DNA of 33,157 nt from Sulfurovum sp. GTDB taxonomy: Bacteria; Campylobacterota; Campylobacteria; Campylobacterales; Sulfurovaceae. The translations under genes and the position numbers were made by a program. How positions within the stretch are numbered: position 1 is the stretch's first letter; each line of letters begins with the position of its first letter. This document shows, piece by piece, positions 1 to 20,581 of the stretch. A model generated the notes under the pieces. The model saw nothing but the letters and a program-made list of their open reading frames with translations, ran no database searches and had not been told where the DNA came from. The stretch covers positions 1-33,157 of the forward strand of contig JALSPX010000195.1 in the NCBI GenBank assembly GCA_026985755.1, written 5' to 3'.

Positions 1-1
1 A

Positions 2-397
2 CTCTGTGAATTTAAAGATGGCTCTACAACAGCACACTTTGCAGGGGTAGATATGAAACTGCCTATTGCCTTTGCTCTACAAGGAGAAGTTACCGACGAG
101 ATACTCCCTCCTACAGATTTACTTGGTATGGGTAGTTTAGAATTTTTACCTATAGAAGCAGCACGTTATCCTATTTGGAATATTAAGGAACATATCTTAA
201 CCAACCCTCATTTAGGCGTGATAGTTAATGCTGCCAATGAAATAGCCATAGAAAAGTTTCAAAAAGAGCAATGTCGTTTTTTTGAGATGAGCGAGTTGAT
301 TTTAGATGCGTATGAGAAGTTTGGCGATGTCAAAGCCAAGAATATTGATGAGATTATTGAGATAGATGCAGAGGTAAGAAAATATGTGCAACGATAA
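2..397 (+). CDS. dxr: 1-deoxy-D-xylulose 5-phosphate reductoisomerase, C-terminal part (5' truncated by window edge)
   Basis: Frame 2 is open from the window start (LCEFKDGSTTAHFAGVDMKLPIAFAL...); contains DXR C-terminal motifs (LGMGSLEFLPIEAARYPIW, NAANEIAIEKF). Confidence 0.9.
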   Translation, partial: LCEFKDGSTTAHFAGVDMKLPIAFALQGEVTDEILPPTDLLGMGSLEFLPIEAARYPIWNIKEHILTNPHLGVIVNAANEIAIEKFQKEQCRFFEMSELILDAYEKFGDVKAKNIDEIIEIDAEVRKYVQR

Positions 398-401
398 ACC
401 T

Positions 402-461
402 GTAGGGGCAGACCCATGTGTCTGCCCAATATCAAGGGTCAACACACAGGTTGACCCCTAC
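402..461. repeat. GTAGGGG-type twin-hairpin palindromic repeat
   Basis: GTAG-GGGCAGAC(406-413)/GTCTGCCC(420-427) followed by GGGTCAAC(436-443)/GTTGACCC(450-457)-CTAC; the outer ends are also inverted (GTAGGGG...CCCCTAC). Confidence 0.8.
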
Positions 462-471
462 GAGAATACCC

Positions 472-1014
472 ATGTCAGATAAAACCCTCATACTCCACGG
501 TTGGGGAGGCTCGGATGCCCCACATTGGCAAGCAGAACTAGCCGCCGAGATAGCCAGAAACTATGGAACCGTCTCTTTCCCTCTACTAGATAACTGCCAC
601 TACCCTTCTAAAAATAGATGGGTAAAGCAAGTCAAACTATTCATTAAAGAATTTAAACCTAACACAGTGGTCTGCCACTCCTTAGCAAATACACTGTGGT
701 TTTGGCTCTGTGAAGAGGATGGAATGCCCACAATACAAAGACTATTTATGGTTTCGCCTCCTAGCCTTGCTACTGAAGACAAAACCATTAAAACCTTTTT
801 TCCCTGCCCTTTGCCACAACACCTCTATGCAAAAGAGGTACATATGATAGTCTCTGATGATGATCCGTGGGTTCAAGTAGACGAAGCTAAAAAACTAGCT
901 ACGCATTTTAATGCTATGTTTACGGTGCTTGAAGGTGCAGGACATATTAATACAGACAGTGGATATGGAAAATGGGAATGGATAGAAAAATTAATAATGA
1001 GAAATAAAAAATGA
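472..1014 (+). CDS. RBBP9/YdeN-type alpha/beta serine hydrolase
   Basis: MSDKTLILHGWGGSDAPHWQ, VCHSLAN (nucleophile elbow), VSDDDPWV, EGAGHIN. The ORF-track start at 418 lies inside the repeat; 472 is more plausible. Confidence 0.85.
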   Translation: MSDKTLILHGWGGSDAPHWQAELAAEIARNYGTVSFPLLDNCHYPSKNRWVKQVKLFIKEFKPNTVVCHSLANTLWFWLCEEDGMPTIQRLFMVSPPSLATEDKTIKTFFPCPLPQHLYAKEVHMIVSDDDPWVQVDEAKKLATHFNAMFTVLEGAGHINTDSGYGKWEWIEKLIMRNKK

Positions 1015-1090
1015 AAAATAACTACAAAACAAAAGCATTGCAAAGCATTGCATACCAATACTCTTCCCTATTCCCTATTCACTATTCACT
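990..1090. repeat. Degenerate AATGAGAAAT.AAAAATGAAAAAT / ATTCCCTATTCACTATTCAC low-complexity dispersed repeat
   Basis: Similar in inverted orientation to 32190-32232 (GAGAAATGAAAAATGAATGCTTTGTCCAAAAGCAATGG on the minus strand). Confidence 0.5.
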
Positions 1091-1111
1091 TCTTCATCAG
1101 GAGCACTCCTC

Positions 1112-2125
1112 ATGATACTAAGCATAGAGAGTTCATGCGACGACAGCTCCATAGCTATCACTGAAATAGCTACAAAAAAACTCATTTACCATAAAAAAAT
1201 CTCTCAAGAAGCATTGCACTCATGCTATGGCGGGGTAGTGCCCGAACTTGCTTCGAGGCTTCATGCTGTAGCACTACCAGAGATACTCAAAGAGACCAAG
1301 CCCTACTTTGACATACTCAAAGCCATTGCAGTGACCAATCAACCAGGGCTTGGGGTTACGCTTTTAGAGGGTATTGCGATGGCAAAAACCTTAGCAGTAT
1401 TGCTAGATATCCCTCTCATCCCTGTGCATCATCTAAAAGGGCATATCTACTCCTTATTCATCGAAAGAGAATCTACCCTACCCCTACTTGTACTTCTCAT
1501 CTCTGGAGGGCATACACAGGTCATACGGGTAGAAAGTTTTGAGCGTATGGAGATACTGGCTACTTCCATGGATGATTCTGTGGGAGAAAGCTTCGATAAA
1601 TGCGCCAAAATGATGGGCTTAGGCTACCCTGGTGGTCCCCTTATTGAAGCCCTTGCCCTAAAAGGGGATGAAAATCGTTTTGATCTTCCTGTACCCCTAC
1701 GCAATTCACCACTCATCGCCTTTTCTCTCTCTGGGCTTAAAAATGCTGTACGTCTTAAAGTAGAAGCTTGTGGTGGCAAAGAAAAAATGACAGAACAAGA
1801 CAAAGCAGATCTCTCTGCCTCTTTTCAAAAAGCAGTCAAACTTCACCTCTTGCAAAAAAGTAAAAAAATCTTTGCAAAAGAGCCCATCAAAGATTTTGCT
1901 ATTGTAGGTGGAGCTTCTGCAAACAAGTACCTACGCAATGCCTACGAAAAGCTCTGTCAGGAATTTGGTAAAACCATGCATGTTGCACCTCTGGAATACT
2001 GTTCAGATAATGCAGCAATGATAGGTCGCTATGCACTAGATGCTTATACTAAAGAACAATTTATTGATCCCCACAAAATCGATATTGTGAGTACCAAAAA
2101 ACAACAAAGTGGTATGCTACTCTAG
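1112..2125 (+). CDS. tsaD: tRNA N6-adenosine threonylcarbamoyltransferase
   Basis: [63 protein letters not shown] are TsaD/Kae1 family motifs. Confidence 0.96.
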   Translation: MILSIESSCDDSSIAITEIATKKLIYHKKISQEALHSCYGGVVPELASRLHAVALPEILKETKPYFDILKAIAVTNQPGLGVTLLEGIAMAKTLAVLLDIPLIPVHHLKGHIYSLFIERESTLPLLVLLISGGHTQVIRVESFERMEILATSMDDSVGESFDKCAKMMGLGYPGGPLIEALALKGDENRFDLPVPLRNSPLIAFSLSGLKNAVRLKVEACGGKEKMTEQDKADLSASFQKAVKLHLLQKSKKIFAKEPIKDFAIVGGASANKYLRNAYEKLCQEFGKTMHVAPLEYCSDNAAMIGRYALDAYTKEQFIDPHKIDIVSTKKQQSGMLL

Positions 2126-2206
2126 TTCTTTTGCAGAAGCCTTTCTCTCGCACTTTTTTCAAGGGCATACCTAAGGTAATTTTAGATAAAATAATTACTC
2201 TTATAA

Positions 2207-4542
<2,336 letters not shown>

Positions 4543-4543
<1 letters not shown>

Positions 4544-5961
4544 TGCTGCTATCTGAACGAGAAGAAAGAGGTCGTAGATTTAAACTGGCACTACGTGCAG
4601 GTATACCTGTGTTGCTTCTCGTTTTTTTGGTATTTTACTCACTCTTCATCCAAGAGGGTGATTTTAAATTCACCCCACTCAATGGATTTTTAATTGCAGG
4701 TATTACATTTATTACAGTCTATTTTAACTACTTTTTAATAGACATGAGTGTCCGAGAGACTATGCTTGACAATACCACACATAGTTTTAATGAACAAGCT
4801 TTTATTTCGAAACTACAAGCGTATCAACCAAAATCACTTATTTTACTTGTGGTAGACAATCTCTATACAATCAATGAAAACTACAGTGCTAAAAAGGTTG
4901 ACTCTCTCCTTTATACCATTATTCAAGAGCTTAATATAACATTAAACCAATATGGACTAAGTGACTCACTCATAGGTAGAAGATATGGTGCAGAATTTCT
5001 TGTATCCATCAATAAAGAGGGCTATGATATTAAAGAGATTTTTGAAACCTTTATCGAAAAAAATAAAGTACTGCAAGATATTGAAGTAGATTATGCTTTT
5101 TCTGCTGTGACAGATACAGAAGGAGATATAGAACAGATTCTTGGTAGATTAAAAGATTTACTTAAATCCTCTCATCGCACAAGCGGAAAGTCTGAAAATA
5201 TACAAAATGCTCAAGATCTAAGCAAACTAGAAGAGGATATTGTTGAAGCACTTAAAACAAAACAGTTTAAATTAACATTTAGACCCCTTCAAAATACAAA
5301 AAATAATCAAATAGAAATTTATGAAACTGTCTCAAAACTTATCTCAAAAGATCATAAAGAAATCCTGCCTAGAGTCTACTTACCTGTTATCAATAGATTG
5401 GACTTAGGTGTAGATTATGACCTTGCACTTGTTGAACATATCATCAAACTTCTGCCTCTTATAGATCCAAAAATTTCTTTTACATTTAACCTCTCTCCTT
5501 TTTCACTAAGAAACAAACGCTTTCAGGAGAAATTTTTTACTCTTTTAGAAGAAATCAATATAGACCCTTCACGTCTCATTATTCAACTCTATGAGAGAAA
5601 AACACACCATGATCTTAGTGGATATTTCAAAACACTTTCTACTTATAGACGAAAAGGTGTACGCATCTGTATTGATAACTTTGGTTCATCTAATGCCTCT
5701 ATGGAATATATGAAACATTTTAAATTCGATATGGTTCAGTTTGACAGAGATTATGTGAGTAACCTTCATGATCATACAAGCATATCAATGCTTACTTCTC
5801 TTACAAACATGTCAAAAGATTTAAATATTACAACGGTTGCCAAGTGGGTAGACAAAGAGAGCCAAAAGGAAAAGCTCACATCTCTTGGTATTGATTATGT
5901 ACAAGGATATGGTATAGATAAACCTCTGAGCGAACAAGAACTACTCGTAACATATAACTAG
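4543..5961 (+). CDS. Membrane-anchored protein with degenerate GGDEF and EAL-like domains
   Basis: Two N-terminal hydrophobic segments; LIGRRYGAEFLVSI in place of GG[DE]EF; C-terminal half with EAL architecture (ICIDNFGSSNASMEYMKHFKFDMVQFDRDYV, YVQGYGIDKPLSEQELL). TAATG overlap with the gyrB stop. Confidence 0.75.
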
Positions 5962-5971
5962 AAAGGCAGAT

Positions 5972-6349
5972 ATGAAATACGGTGAAAAAGAGATACAAGC
6001 GTTTGACATCAATGCAAAAGAAAACTTTTGGCCAAATGAGCATCAAAAAAATTATACGATAAATATAGAGTTACCTGAATTCATGTGTCTTTGCCCTCGT
6101 TCAGGTTATCCAGATTTTGCAACACTAAAACTAAGCTATGAGCCTGATGAAAAAGTCATTGAACTTAAAGCACTTAAACTTTATATCAATTCATTTATGT
6201 ATAGGCACATTTCACATGAAAATGCTAGCAATGAAATTTATGATGCACTCTATCATAAGCTCAAGCCTAAATCGATGAAACTTATCGCAGACTTCAATCC
6301 TAGAGGAAATGTACATACGGTTATTGAGATAGATAGTACAAAAAACTAA
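5972..6349 (+). CDS. queF: NADPH-dependent 7-cyano-7-deazaguanine reductase (queuosine synthesis)
   Basis: ELPEFMCLCPRSGYPDFATLKLSYEPD, ELKALKLYINSFMYRHISHENASNEIYDAL are QueF (type I) motifs. Confidence 0.95.
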   Translation: MKYGEKEIQAFDINAKENFWPNEHQKNYTINIELPEFMCLCPRSGYPDFATLKLSYEPDEKVIELKALKLYINSFMYRHISHENASNEIYDALYHKLKPKSMKLIADFNPRGNVHTVIEIDSTKN

Positions 6350-6375
6350 AAAATATGTCTATATGACATATTTTT
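6349..6375. promoter_or_regulatory. 27-bp palindrome, putative operator of the downstream HTH gene (a terminator role for queF is the alternative)
   Basis: AAAAATATGTC-TATAT-GACATATTTTT, 11-bp perfect arms; closely matched by 30213-30239 upstream of a paralogous repressor. Confidence 0.6.
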
Positions 6376-6431
6376 ACCCTTTTCCTTCAAATTATATTAT
6401 GATACTCCTATAGTTTATACAAAGGACAGAC

Positions 6432-6686
6432 ATGATAGATTTTGATGAAGTGATGCAACGTATGCGCAGTATACTCTCAACACAAATTAAAAAAAAGAAA
6501 ATACTCGATAAAGATATAGCCATAGCACTCCAAATAGACCCACAAAACTATGCCGTAATTAAACGTAGAAAAAGAGTACCTCTTGAAGCTATCGTTTATT
6601 TTTCAAAAACCCATAAACTCAATGTCAACTGGATACTCTTTTCTCAAAAACCCAAATATTTGACATCGCTATATCTTGATAAATAA
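6432..6686 (+). CDS. CI-like repressor N-terminal HTH domain, stand-alone (no S24 peptidase domain)
   Basis: 84 aa, aligns with the N-terminus of the S24 repressor at 29501-30154 (DKDIAIALQI/DKHVAEALGI; KRRKRVPLEAIVYFSKTHKLNVNWILF/KKRNSIPYEEILEFCALKKISVNWLFF). Confidence 0.75.
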   Translation: MIDFDEVMQRMRSILSTQIKKKKILDKDIAIALQIDPQNYAVIKRRKRVPLEAIVYFSKTHKLNVNWILFSQKPKYLTSLYLDK

Positions 6687-7034
6687 AATATAGCGTTGCT
6701 CCTCATCATTTTTACCAAACCCCACTATCTCCATATCATTATACTGTGCATTTACATCCATTTTAAGCATATACATCATCGCATCCATATCAAGTATTAA
6801 AAGAGAAGGGATAAGCTCTCCTATAGTGAGTCTTGTATCACTACCATCTATTTCAAAACATAACGCTTTGGCTATTTTATCTATATGGTAAGTATTCAAT
6901 GGTGCTTCACCCGCATAAATAAGTTTTGAACTATCATTGGCATCTGTTTTAAGTAACCCAGCAGTCACTGTGTACCCCTCATGATTCCCTATCTGCTCAC
7001 GTACATCTTCTATGAGGTCTATGATGTATTTCAT
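6669..7034 (-). CDS. Hypothetical protein, 121 aa
   Basis: Uninterrupted ORF with TTCAT start context and AAGGAT RBS-like sequence upstream; overlaps the end of the convergent HTH gene by 18 bp. Confidence 0.65.
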   Translation of the reverse strand: MKYIIDLIEDVREQIGNHEGYTVTAGLLKTDANDSSKLIYAGEAPLNTYHIDKIAKALCFEIDGSDTRLTIGELIPSLLILDMDAMMYMLKMDVNAQYNDMEIVGFGKNDEEQRYILFIKI

Positions 7035-7153
7035 TTTTATCCTTCAGTATTACATTTAAATACTAATATAAAATAATCGTAATTATCTTAAAATAATATT
7101 TTTCTACCTGTCCGTAATGGTTAAGTTCGGAGTTAATTTACTGTAGATTTTGT

Positions 7154-7221
7154 CGAATGGGGATTTACGTAGTGAGAGAGCTTACATTCAGTAAGTGACC
7201 GAACGGAGTAAACCCCATTCG
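7154..7221. repeat. Nested imperfect palindrome / long hairpin downstream of fusA
   Basis: CGAATGGGG(7154-7162)+TTTAC(7164-7168) pairs with GTAAA+CCCCATTCG(7208-7221); inner hairpin CTTAC-ATTCA-GTAAG (7181-7195). Confidence 0.75.
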
Positions 7222-7248
7222 GTGAAATATGCAGTGAAGAAACCCGTC

Positions 7249-9339
7249 TTAGCTATTACGCTTTTCGATGATTTCCTTAGCTACATTCTGTGGCACTTCT
7301 TCATAGTGATCAAATTCCATCGCATACGTTGCACGACCTTGCGTCATTGAACGTAGATCAGTTGAATAACCAAACATTTCTGAAAGTGGGACAAACGCGT
7401 TAACGATTTTATTACCTGCTCTGTCATCCATACCTGATACTTGACCTCTACGTTTAGCAACATCACCAATGACATCACCCATAAAGTCTTCTGGTACTTC
7501 AACTTCTACTTTCATCATTGGTTCAAGAATTACTGGATTGGCTTTTCTTGCACCTTCTCTGAATCCCATAGATCCAGCAAGTTTAAACGCCATTTCAGAG
7601 GAGTCGACATCATGATAAGAGCCATCATAAAGTGTTACTTTAACATCTTCGACAGGATACCCTGCTTGAATACCTCTAGCCATTGCTTCTTGAATACCTT
7701 TATCTACTGGTCCAATAAATTCTTTTGGAACAACACCACCCTTGACTTCATCCACAAACTCATAACCACTTCCTGGTTCAAGAGGTTCGATTTTAAGGTA
7801 TACATGTCCAAATTGTCCACGTCCACCAGATTGCTTCGCATACTTATACTCTTGTTCAACAGCATTTCTAATAGTCTCACGGTAGGCAACTTGTGGTGCC
7901 CCTACTTCAGCTTCCACTTTAAATTCTCTTTTCATTCTGTCTACAAGAATTTCAAGGTGAAGCTCACCCATTCCTGAAATAATAGTCTGTCCAGACTCTT
8001 CATCTGTTGTCACACGGAAAGATGGATCTTCAGCAGCCAATTTACCAAGAGCAAGTCCCATTTTTTCTTGATCGGCTTTTGTCTTAGGCTCAACGGCAAC
8101 AGAGATAACCGGTTCAGGAAAATCCATTCTCTCAAGAACTACTTTATCTTTGTCTGAACAAAGTGTATCTCCTGTTGTAGTATTTTTAAGACCAACAACC
8201 GCACCTATCTCACCTGCATATATCTCTTGTACTTCTTCACGCTTAATTGCGTGCATTTTCATAATACGACCGATACGCTCTTTTTTGCCTTTGGTTGAAT
8301 TAAGTACATATGAACCGGACTCTAAAGAACCGCGATAGACACGTATAAATGTTAACTGACCTACAAATGGATCCGTCATAATTTTAAATGCCAAAGATGC
8401 AAACTCTCCATCATCTGTAGATTCAACAACAACTTCTTTATCTTCATCATCCATTTCAGTACCTTTAATCGCAGGCGCTTCAAGTGGAGATGGAAGATAT
8501 GCAACAACAGCATCAAGTAGCGTCTGAACACCTTTGTTTTTAAAGGCTGTACCTGGAAGCATAGGAACTACATGCATATTGATTGTTGCAGCTTTAATAC
8601 CCGCTACAATCTCATCTTCAGTAAGCGCTTCACCTTCCATGTATTTTTCCATAAGTGCTTCATTACCATCTACTTCAGAAATACCTTCAATCAACTTTTC
8701 ACGATACTCTTCGGCTTGTTCTTTAAGCTCATCACGAATCTCTTGCTCATGGTATGCAGAACCCATTTCGGCATCTTTGTCCCACACAACTTCTTTCATT
8801 TTGACTAAGTCAATCACACCTTCGAAGTTTTCTTCCGCACCAATAGGCAGTTGAATAATCAACGGATTACCTTTAAGTCTGTCTCTAATTTGTCTTTCAA
8901 CTTCTAAAAAATCCGCTCCCGTTCTGTCCATTTTGTTTACAAATACAAGTGAAGGAACACCGTAGCGATTTCTTTGTCTCCATACAGTTTCTGATTGTGG
9001 TTGCACCCCACCCACTGCACAGAATACAGATACAGCACCATCAAGCACTCTCATAGAACGTTCCACTTCAATTGTAAAGTCAACGTGTCCCGGAGTATCG
9101 ATAATATTAATCTGTTTACCTAACCACTCACAAGTTGTTGCAGCAGAAGTAATGGTAATACCTCTCTCTTGCTCTTGTTCCATCCAGTCCATTGTTGCAG
9201 CACCATCATGGACTTCACCGATTTTATGCTCAACACCTGTATAAAAAAGAATTCTTTCTGTTGTTGTTGTTTTTCCTGCATCAATATGTGCAGCAATACC
9301 GATGTTTCTTACGTCTTCAAGTTTATGTGTTCTTGCCAT
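7249..9339 (-). CDS. fusA: Elongation factor G
   Basis: [57 protein letters not shown], full-length EF-G. Confidence 0.98.
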   Translation of the reverse strand: MARTHKLEDVRNIGIAAHIDAGKTTTTERILFYTGVEHKIGEVHDGAATMDWMEQEQERGITITSAATTCEWLGKQINIIDTPGHVDFTIEVERSMRVLDGAVSVFCAVGGVQPQSETVWRQRNRYGVPSLVFVNKMDRTGADFLEVERQIRDRLKGNPLIIQLPIGAEENFEGVIDLVKMKEVVWDKDAEMGSAYHEQEIRDELKEQAEEYREKLIEGISEVDGNEALMEKYMEGEALTEDEIVAGIKAATINMHVVPMLPGTAFKNKGVQTLLDAVVAYLPSPLEAPAIKGTEMDDEDKEVVVESTDDGEFASLAFKIMTDPFVGQLTFIRVYRGSLESGSYVLNSTKGKKERIGRIMKMHAIKREEVQEIYAGEIGAVVGLKNTTTGDTLCSDKDKVVLERMDFPEPVISVAVEPKTKADQEKMGLALGKLAAEDPSFRVTTDEESGQTIISGMGELHLEILVDRMKREFKVEAEVGAPQVAYRETIRNAVEQEYKYAKQSGGRGQFGHVYLKIEPLEPGSGYEFVDEVKGGVVPKEFIGPVDKGIQEAMARGIQAGYPVEDVKVTLYDGSYHDVDSSEMAFKLAGSMGFREGARKANPVILEPMMKVEVEVPEDFMGDVIGDVAKRRGQVSGMDDRAGNKIVNAFVPLSEMFGYSTDLRSMTQGRATYAMEFDHYEEVPQNVAKEIIEKRNS

Positions 9340-9350
9340 AACTTATTTCC

Positions 9351-9845
<495 letters not shown>

Positions 9846-9946
9846 TCAAAAGTCTTCAATAACTTCTGTATATTTCTTCTCAGTCTTCTACTGATACTCA
9901 ATGTTTTGGCTCTCATTTACTATAAAAGCATAGGATTATCTGTCTC

Positions 9947-10321
9947 TTATTTTTTTGGCTTTTTAGTACCATATTTAGAACGTGCAACAGTTCTACCATT
10001 GACACCTGACGCATCTAGTGCACCACGAACAATATGATATTTTACACCAGGTAAATCTTTAATTCTTCCTCCACGTACAAGTACGATAGAGTGCTCTTGA
10101 AGGTTGTGACCTTCACCACCGATGTATGAGATAACCTCAAACCCTGATGTGAGTCTAACTTTTGCAACTTTTCTCAAAGCTGAGTTAGGTTTTTTTGGAG
10201 TTGTTGTGTAAACTCTGGTACATACGCCTCTTCTTTGAGGACATTTTACGAGTGCAGGTGATTTTGATTTTTTCACTTGCTTTTTACGTTCTTTACGAAT
10301 CAATTGATTAATTGTTGGCAA
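9947..10321 (-). CDS. rpsL: 30S ribosomal protein S12
   Basis: [14 protein letters not shown]...[31 protein letters not shown]...[12 protein letters not shown]. Confidence 0.99.
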   Translation of the reverse strand: MPTINQLIRKERKKQVKKSKSPALVKCPQRRGVCTRVYTTTPKKPNSALRKVAKVRLTSGFEVISYIGGEGHNLQEHSIVLVRGGRIKDLPGVKYHIVRGALDASGVNGRTVARSKYGTKKPKK

Positions 10322-10427
10322 ATCATTTTCCTTTCTTTGTGTTAGTTTGAATTGAATCTGGTTATTACACCATATAAAAATACTTATTGTCCAAGTACTT
10401 TAATAACGTGTAAAAAAATGGAGGCAT

Positions 10428-10440
10428 ATTATATCGAGAT
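10428..10440 (-). promoter_or_regulatory. Candidate sigma-70 -10 element for the rpsL-rpsG-fusA unit
   Basis: On the minus strand, GATATAATATGCC about 110 bp upstream of rpsL in the AT-rich rpoC-rpsL gap. Confidence 0.4.
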
Positions 10441-10480
10441 ATTCTTTGTATTTTCTGAAGTTATAATTTATGAGAAATTG

Positions 10481-10511
10481 TATAGGTCGGGTATCCTCAC
10501 TCCGACCTATA
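10481..10511 (-). terminator. Hairpin immediately after rpoC, probable transcription terminator
   Basis: TATAGGTCGG(10481-10490)/CCGACCTATA(10502-10511) 10-bp perfect stem, 11-nt loop, about 10 bp downstream of the rpoC stop. The U-tract is weak. Confidence 0.6.
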
Positions 10512-10521
10512 TATTGAAAGA

Positions 10522-19237
<8,716 letters not shown>

Positions 19238-19360
19238 TTAAGTATCGTTTATTTAGAACTACTCTAATGGGTTAGATACACAAAGAAACTATTAGAGGAG
19301 GGTATGAAATGTCTCCGAATAGCTTTTAACTATATCTGTAGAACCAGCAGTAACCCAATG

Positions 19361-19440
19361 CGACTAGTCACATGAGCCAACTGCTGAAGTTAACTCAGCG
19401 TTAGCGTAGTTTTGTTGGGCTCTGCCCAAAAAACGTCCTA
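19361..19440 (+). repeat. ~80-bp dispersed structured repeat, copy 1 (rplL-rpoB intergenic)
   Basis: CGACTAGTCACATGAGCCAACTGCTGAAGTTAACTCAGCGTTAGCGTAGTTTTGTTGGGCTCTGCCCAAAAAACGTCCTA; gapless match (roughly 70% by hand) to the minus strand of 24295-24374. Confidence 0.75.
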
Positions 19441-19449
19441 ACAAATGAA

Positions 19450-19827
19450 CTATTTAAGCTCACACTTAGCGCCAGCTTCTTCAATTTGTTTTTTGAATTC
19501 TTCTGCTTCTTCTTTAGATACAGCTTGCTTAAGTACTGATGGCGTCTCTTCAACTGCAGCTTTTGCTTCTTTAAGCCCAAGACCAGTAATTGCTCTTACT
19601 ACTTTAATTGCATTGATTTTTTTATCACCTGCATCTGTGAGTACGACATCAAACTCAGTTTGAGCTTCACCTGCATCTCCACCGCCTGCAGCACCACCAC
19701 CTGCAGCTACTACAGTTGCTTGTGCTGATACACCAAATTTCTCTTCAAATTCTTTTACAAGCTCAGAAAGCTCAAGTACTGACATATTTGAGATAAACTC
19801 AAGAACATCTTCTTTAGTTGTTGCCAT
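19450..19827 (-). CDS. rplL: 50S ribosomal protein L7/L12
   Basis: Alanine/glycine hinge and C-terminal [68 protein letters not shown]. Confidence 0.98.
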   Translation of the reverse strand: MATTKEDVLEFISNMSVLELSELVKEFEEKFGVSAQATVVAAGGGAAGGGDAGEAQTEFDVVLTDAGDKKINAIKVVRAITGLGLKEAKAAVEETPSVLKQAVSKEEAEEFKKQIEEAGAKCELK

Positions 19828-19899
19828 AATTAATTCCTTATTTATATGAATAAATGCTTTTGCATTTCAAATTAAAAGAGCCTCATGGCTCTCACCACT

Positions 19900-20385
19900 C
19901 TACGCCTCTTCTTCTTTTTTAGTTGCAAGTGCCTGCAACCCAATAGTAAAGTTTTGTACTGGAGCATTCCACACATTAAGAAGCATACCAATAAGCTCAT
20001 CTCTAGTAGGAAGTTTAGCCATTGCATTAATGGTTTCCATACTAGCAACTTCACCCTGAATTAAACCAGTTTTAATAGCAAAACTATCTTTAAACTGTGT
20101 CGCTGCTTTGTCTGCTATTTTACAAGGAATAACTTGCGTATCACCCCAGATTACAAGGTTCGTATCTTTCAAATCAACTGCTTCACAGCCTGCATTTTCC
20201 AATGCGAGTGTTGCAAGTCGATTTTTAACAACTTTGACTTTTGTATCTTCATCTTTCGCAAGATTTCTTACAACTTCAAGATTTTCAACAGTCATACCTT
20301 TGTAATCACAAACAATAATCGCACCAGCATTTTTGAACTCTTCTGTCATTTCAGAAACAAGTTCTTCTTTTCTAGTTCTAGTCAT
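19900..20385 (-). CDS. rplJ: 50S ribosomal protein L10
   Basis: MTRTRKEELVSEMTEEFKNAGAIIVCDYKGMTVENLEVVRNLAK..., position between L1 and L7/L12. Confidence 0.97.
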   Translation of the reverse strand: MTRTRKEELVSEMTEEFKNAGAIIVCDYKGMTVENLEVVRNLAKDEDTKVKVVKNRLATLALENAGCEAVDLKDTNLVIWGDTQVIPCKIADKAATQFKDSFAIKTGLIQGEVASMETINAMAKLPTRDELIGMLLNVWNAPVQNFTIGLQALATKKEEEA

Positions 20386-20394
20386 AGTTTTCTC

Positions 20395-20500
20395 CTTCCG
20401 ACCTCTAAAAGGGTATAGATATCTCTCTATACACCTACTTTTTCAAGTAGATTAATTAAGCTTTCGCCCCTTTTTTCTTTGACCTAAGATTATGAGCAGT
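20395..20500 (-). promoter_or_regulatory. Putative L10 (rplJ) mRNA leader region with hairpins
   Basis: Minus-strand hairpins CTACTT-GAAA-AAGTAG and GTATAG-AGAGATAT-CTATAC just upstream of rplJ. Consistent with an autoregulatory L10 leader by position; no covariance search run. Confidence 0.45.
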
Positions 20501-20513
20501 AAATAGATTACTC

Positions 20514-20546
20514 TCAAGCAAAAACTATATTTTAGTTTTTGCTTGA
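20514..20546 (-). other. Perfect 14-bp hairpin in the rplA-rplJ gap (processing or attenuation site)
   Basis: TCAAGCAAAAACTA-TATTT-TAGTTTTTGCTTGA; no U-tract directly following on the minus strand. Confidence 0.65.
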
Positions 20547-20581
20547 AAACAAAAAGTAAAAGACAAAAGTCTCTTACCTTG

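Noticed and set aside
418-471. Upstream start of the hydrolase ORF at 418
   Set aside because: The extension is encoded by the palindromic GTAGGGG repeat; the family N-terminus (MSDKTLILHGWGG) begins at 472.
6349-6375. Simple rho-independent terminator of queF as the sole explanation
   Set aside because: Not excluded, but the stem is AT-rich and the same sequence occurs at an equivalent position upstream of a paralogous gene with no gene to terminate there, so an operator fits better.
7441-7977. 178-aa ORF on the plus strand
   Set aside because: Wholly antisense to fusA, with low-complexity F/S/I-rich composition typical of the reverse strand of a strongly coding gene.
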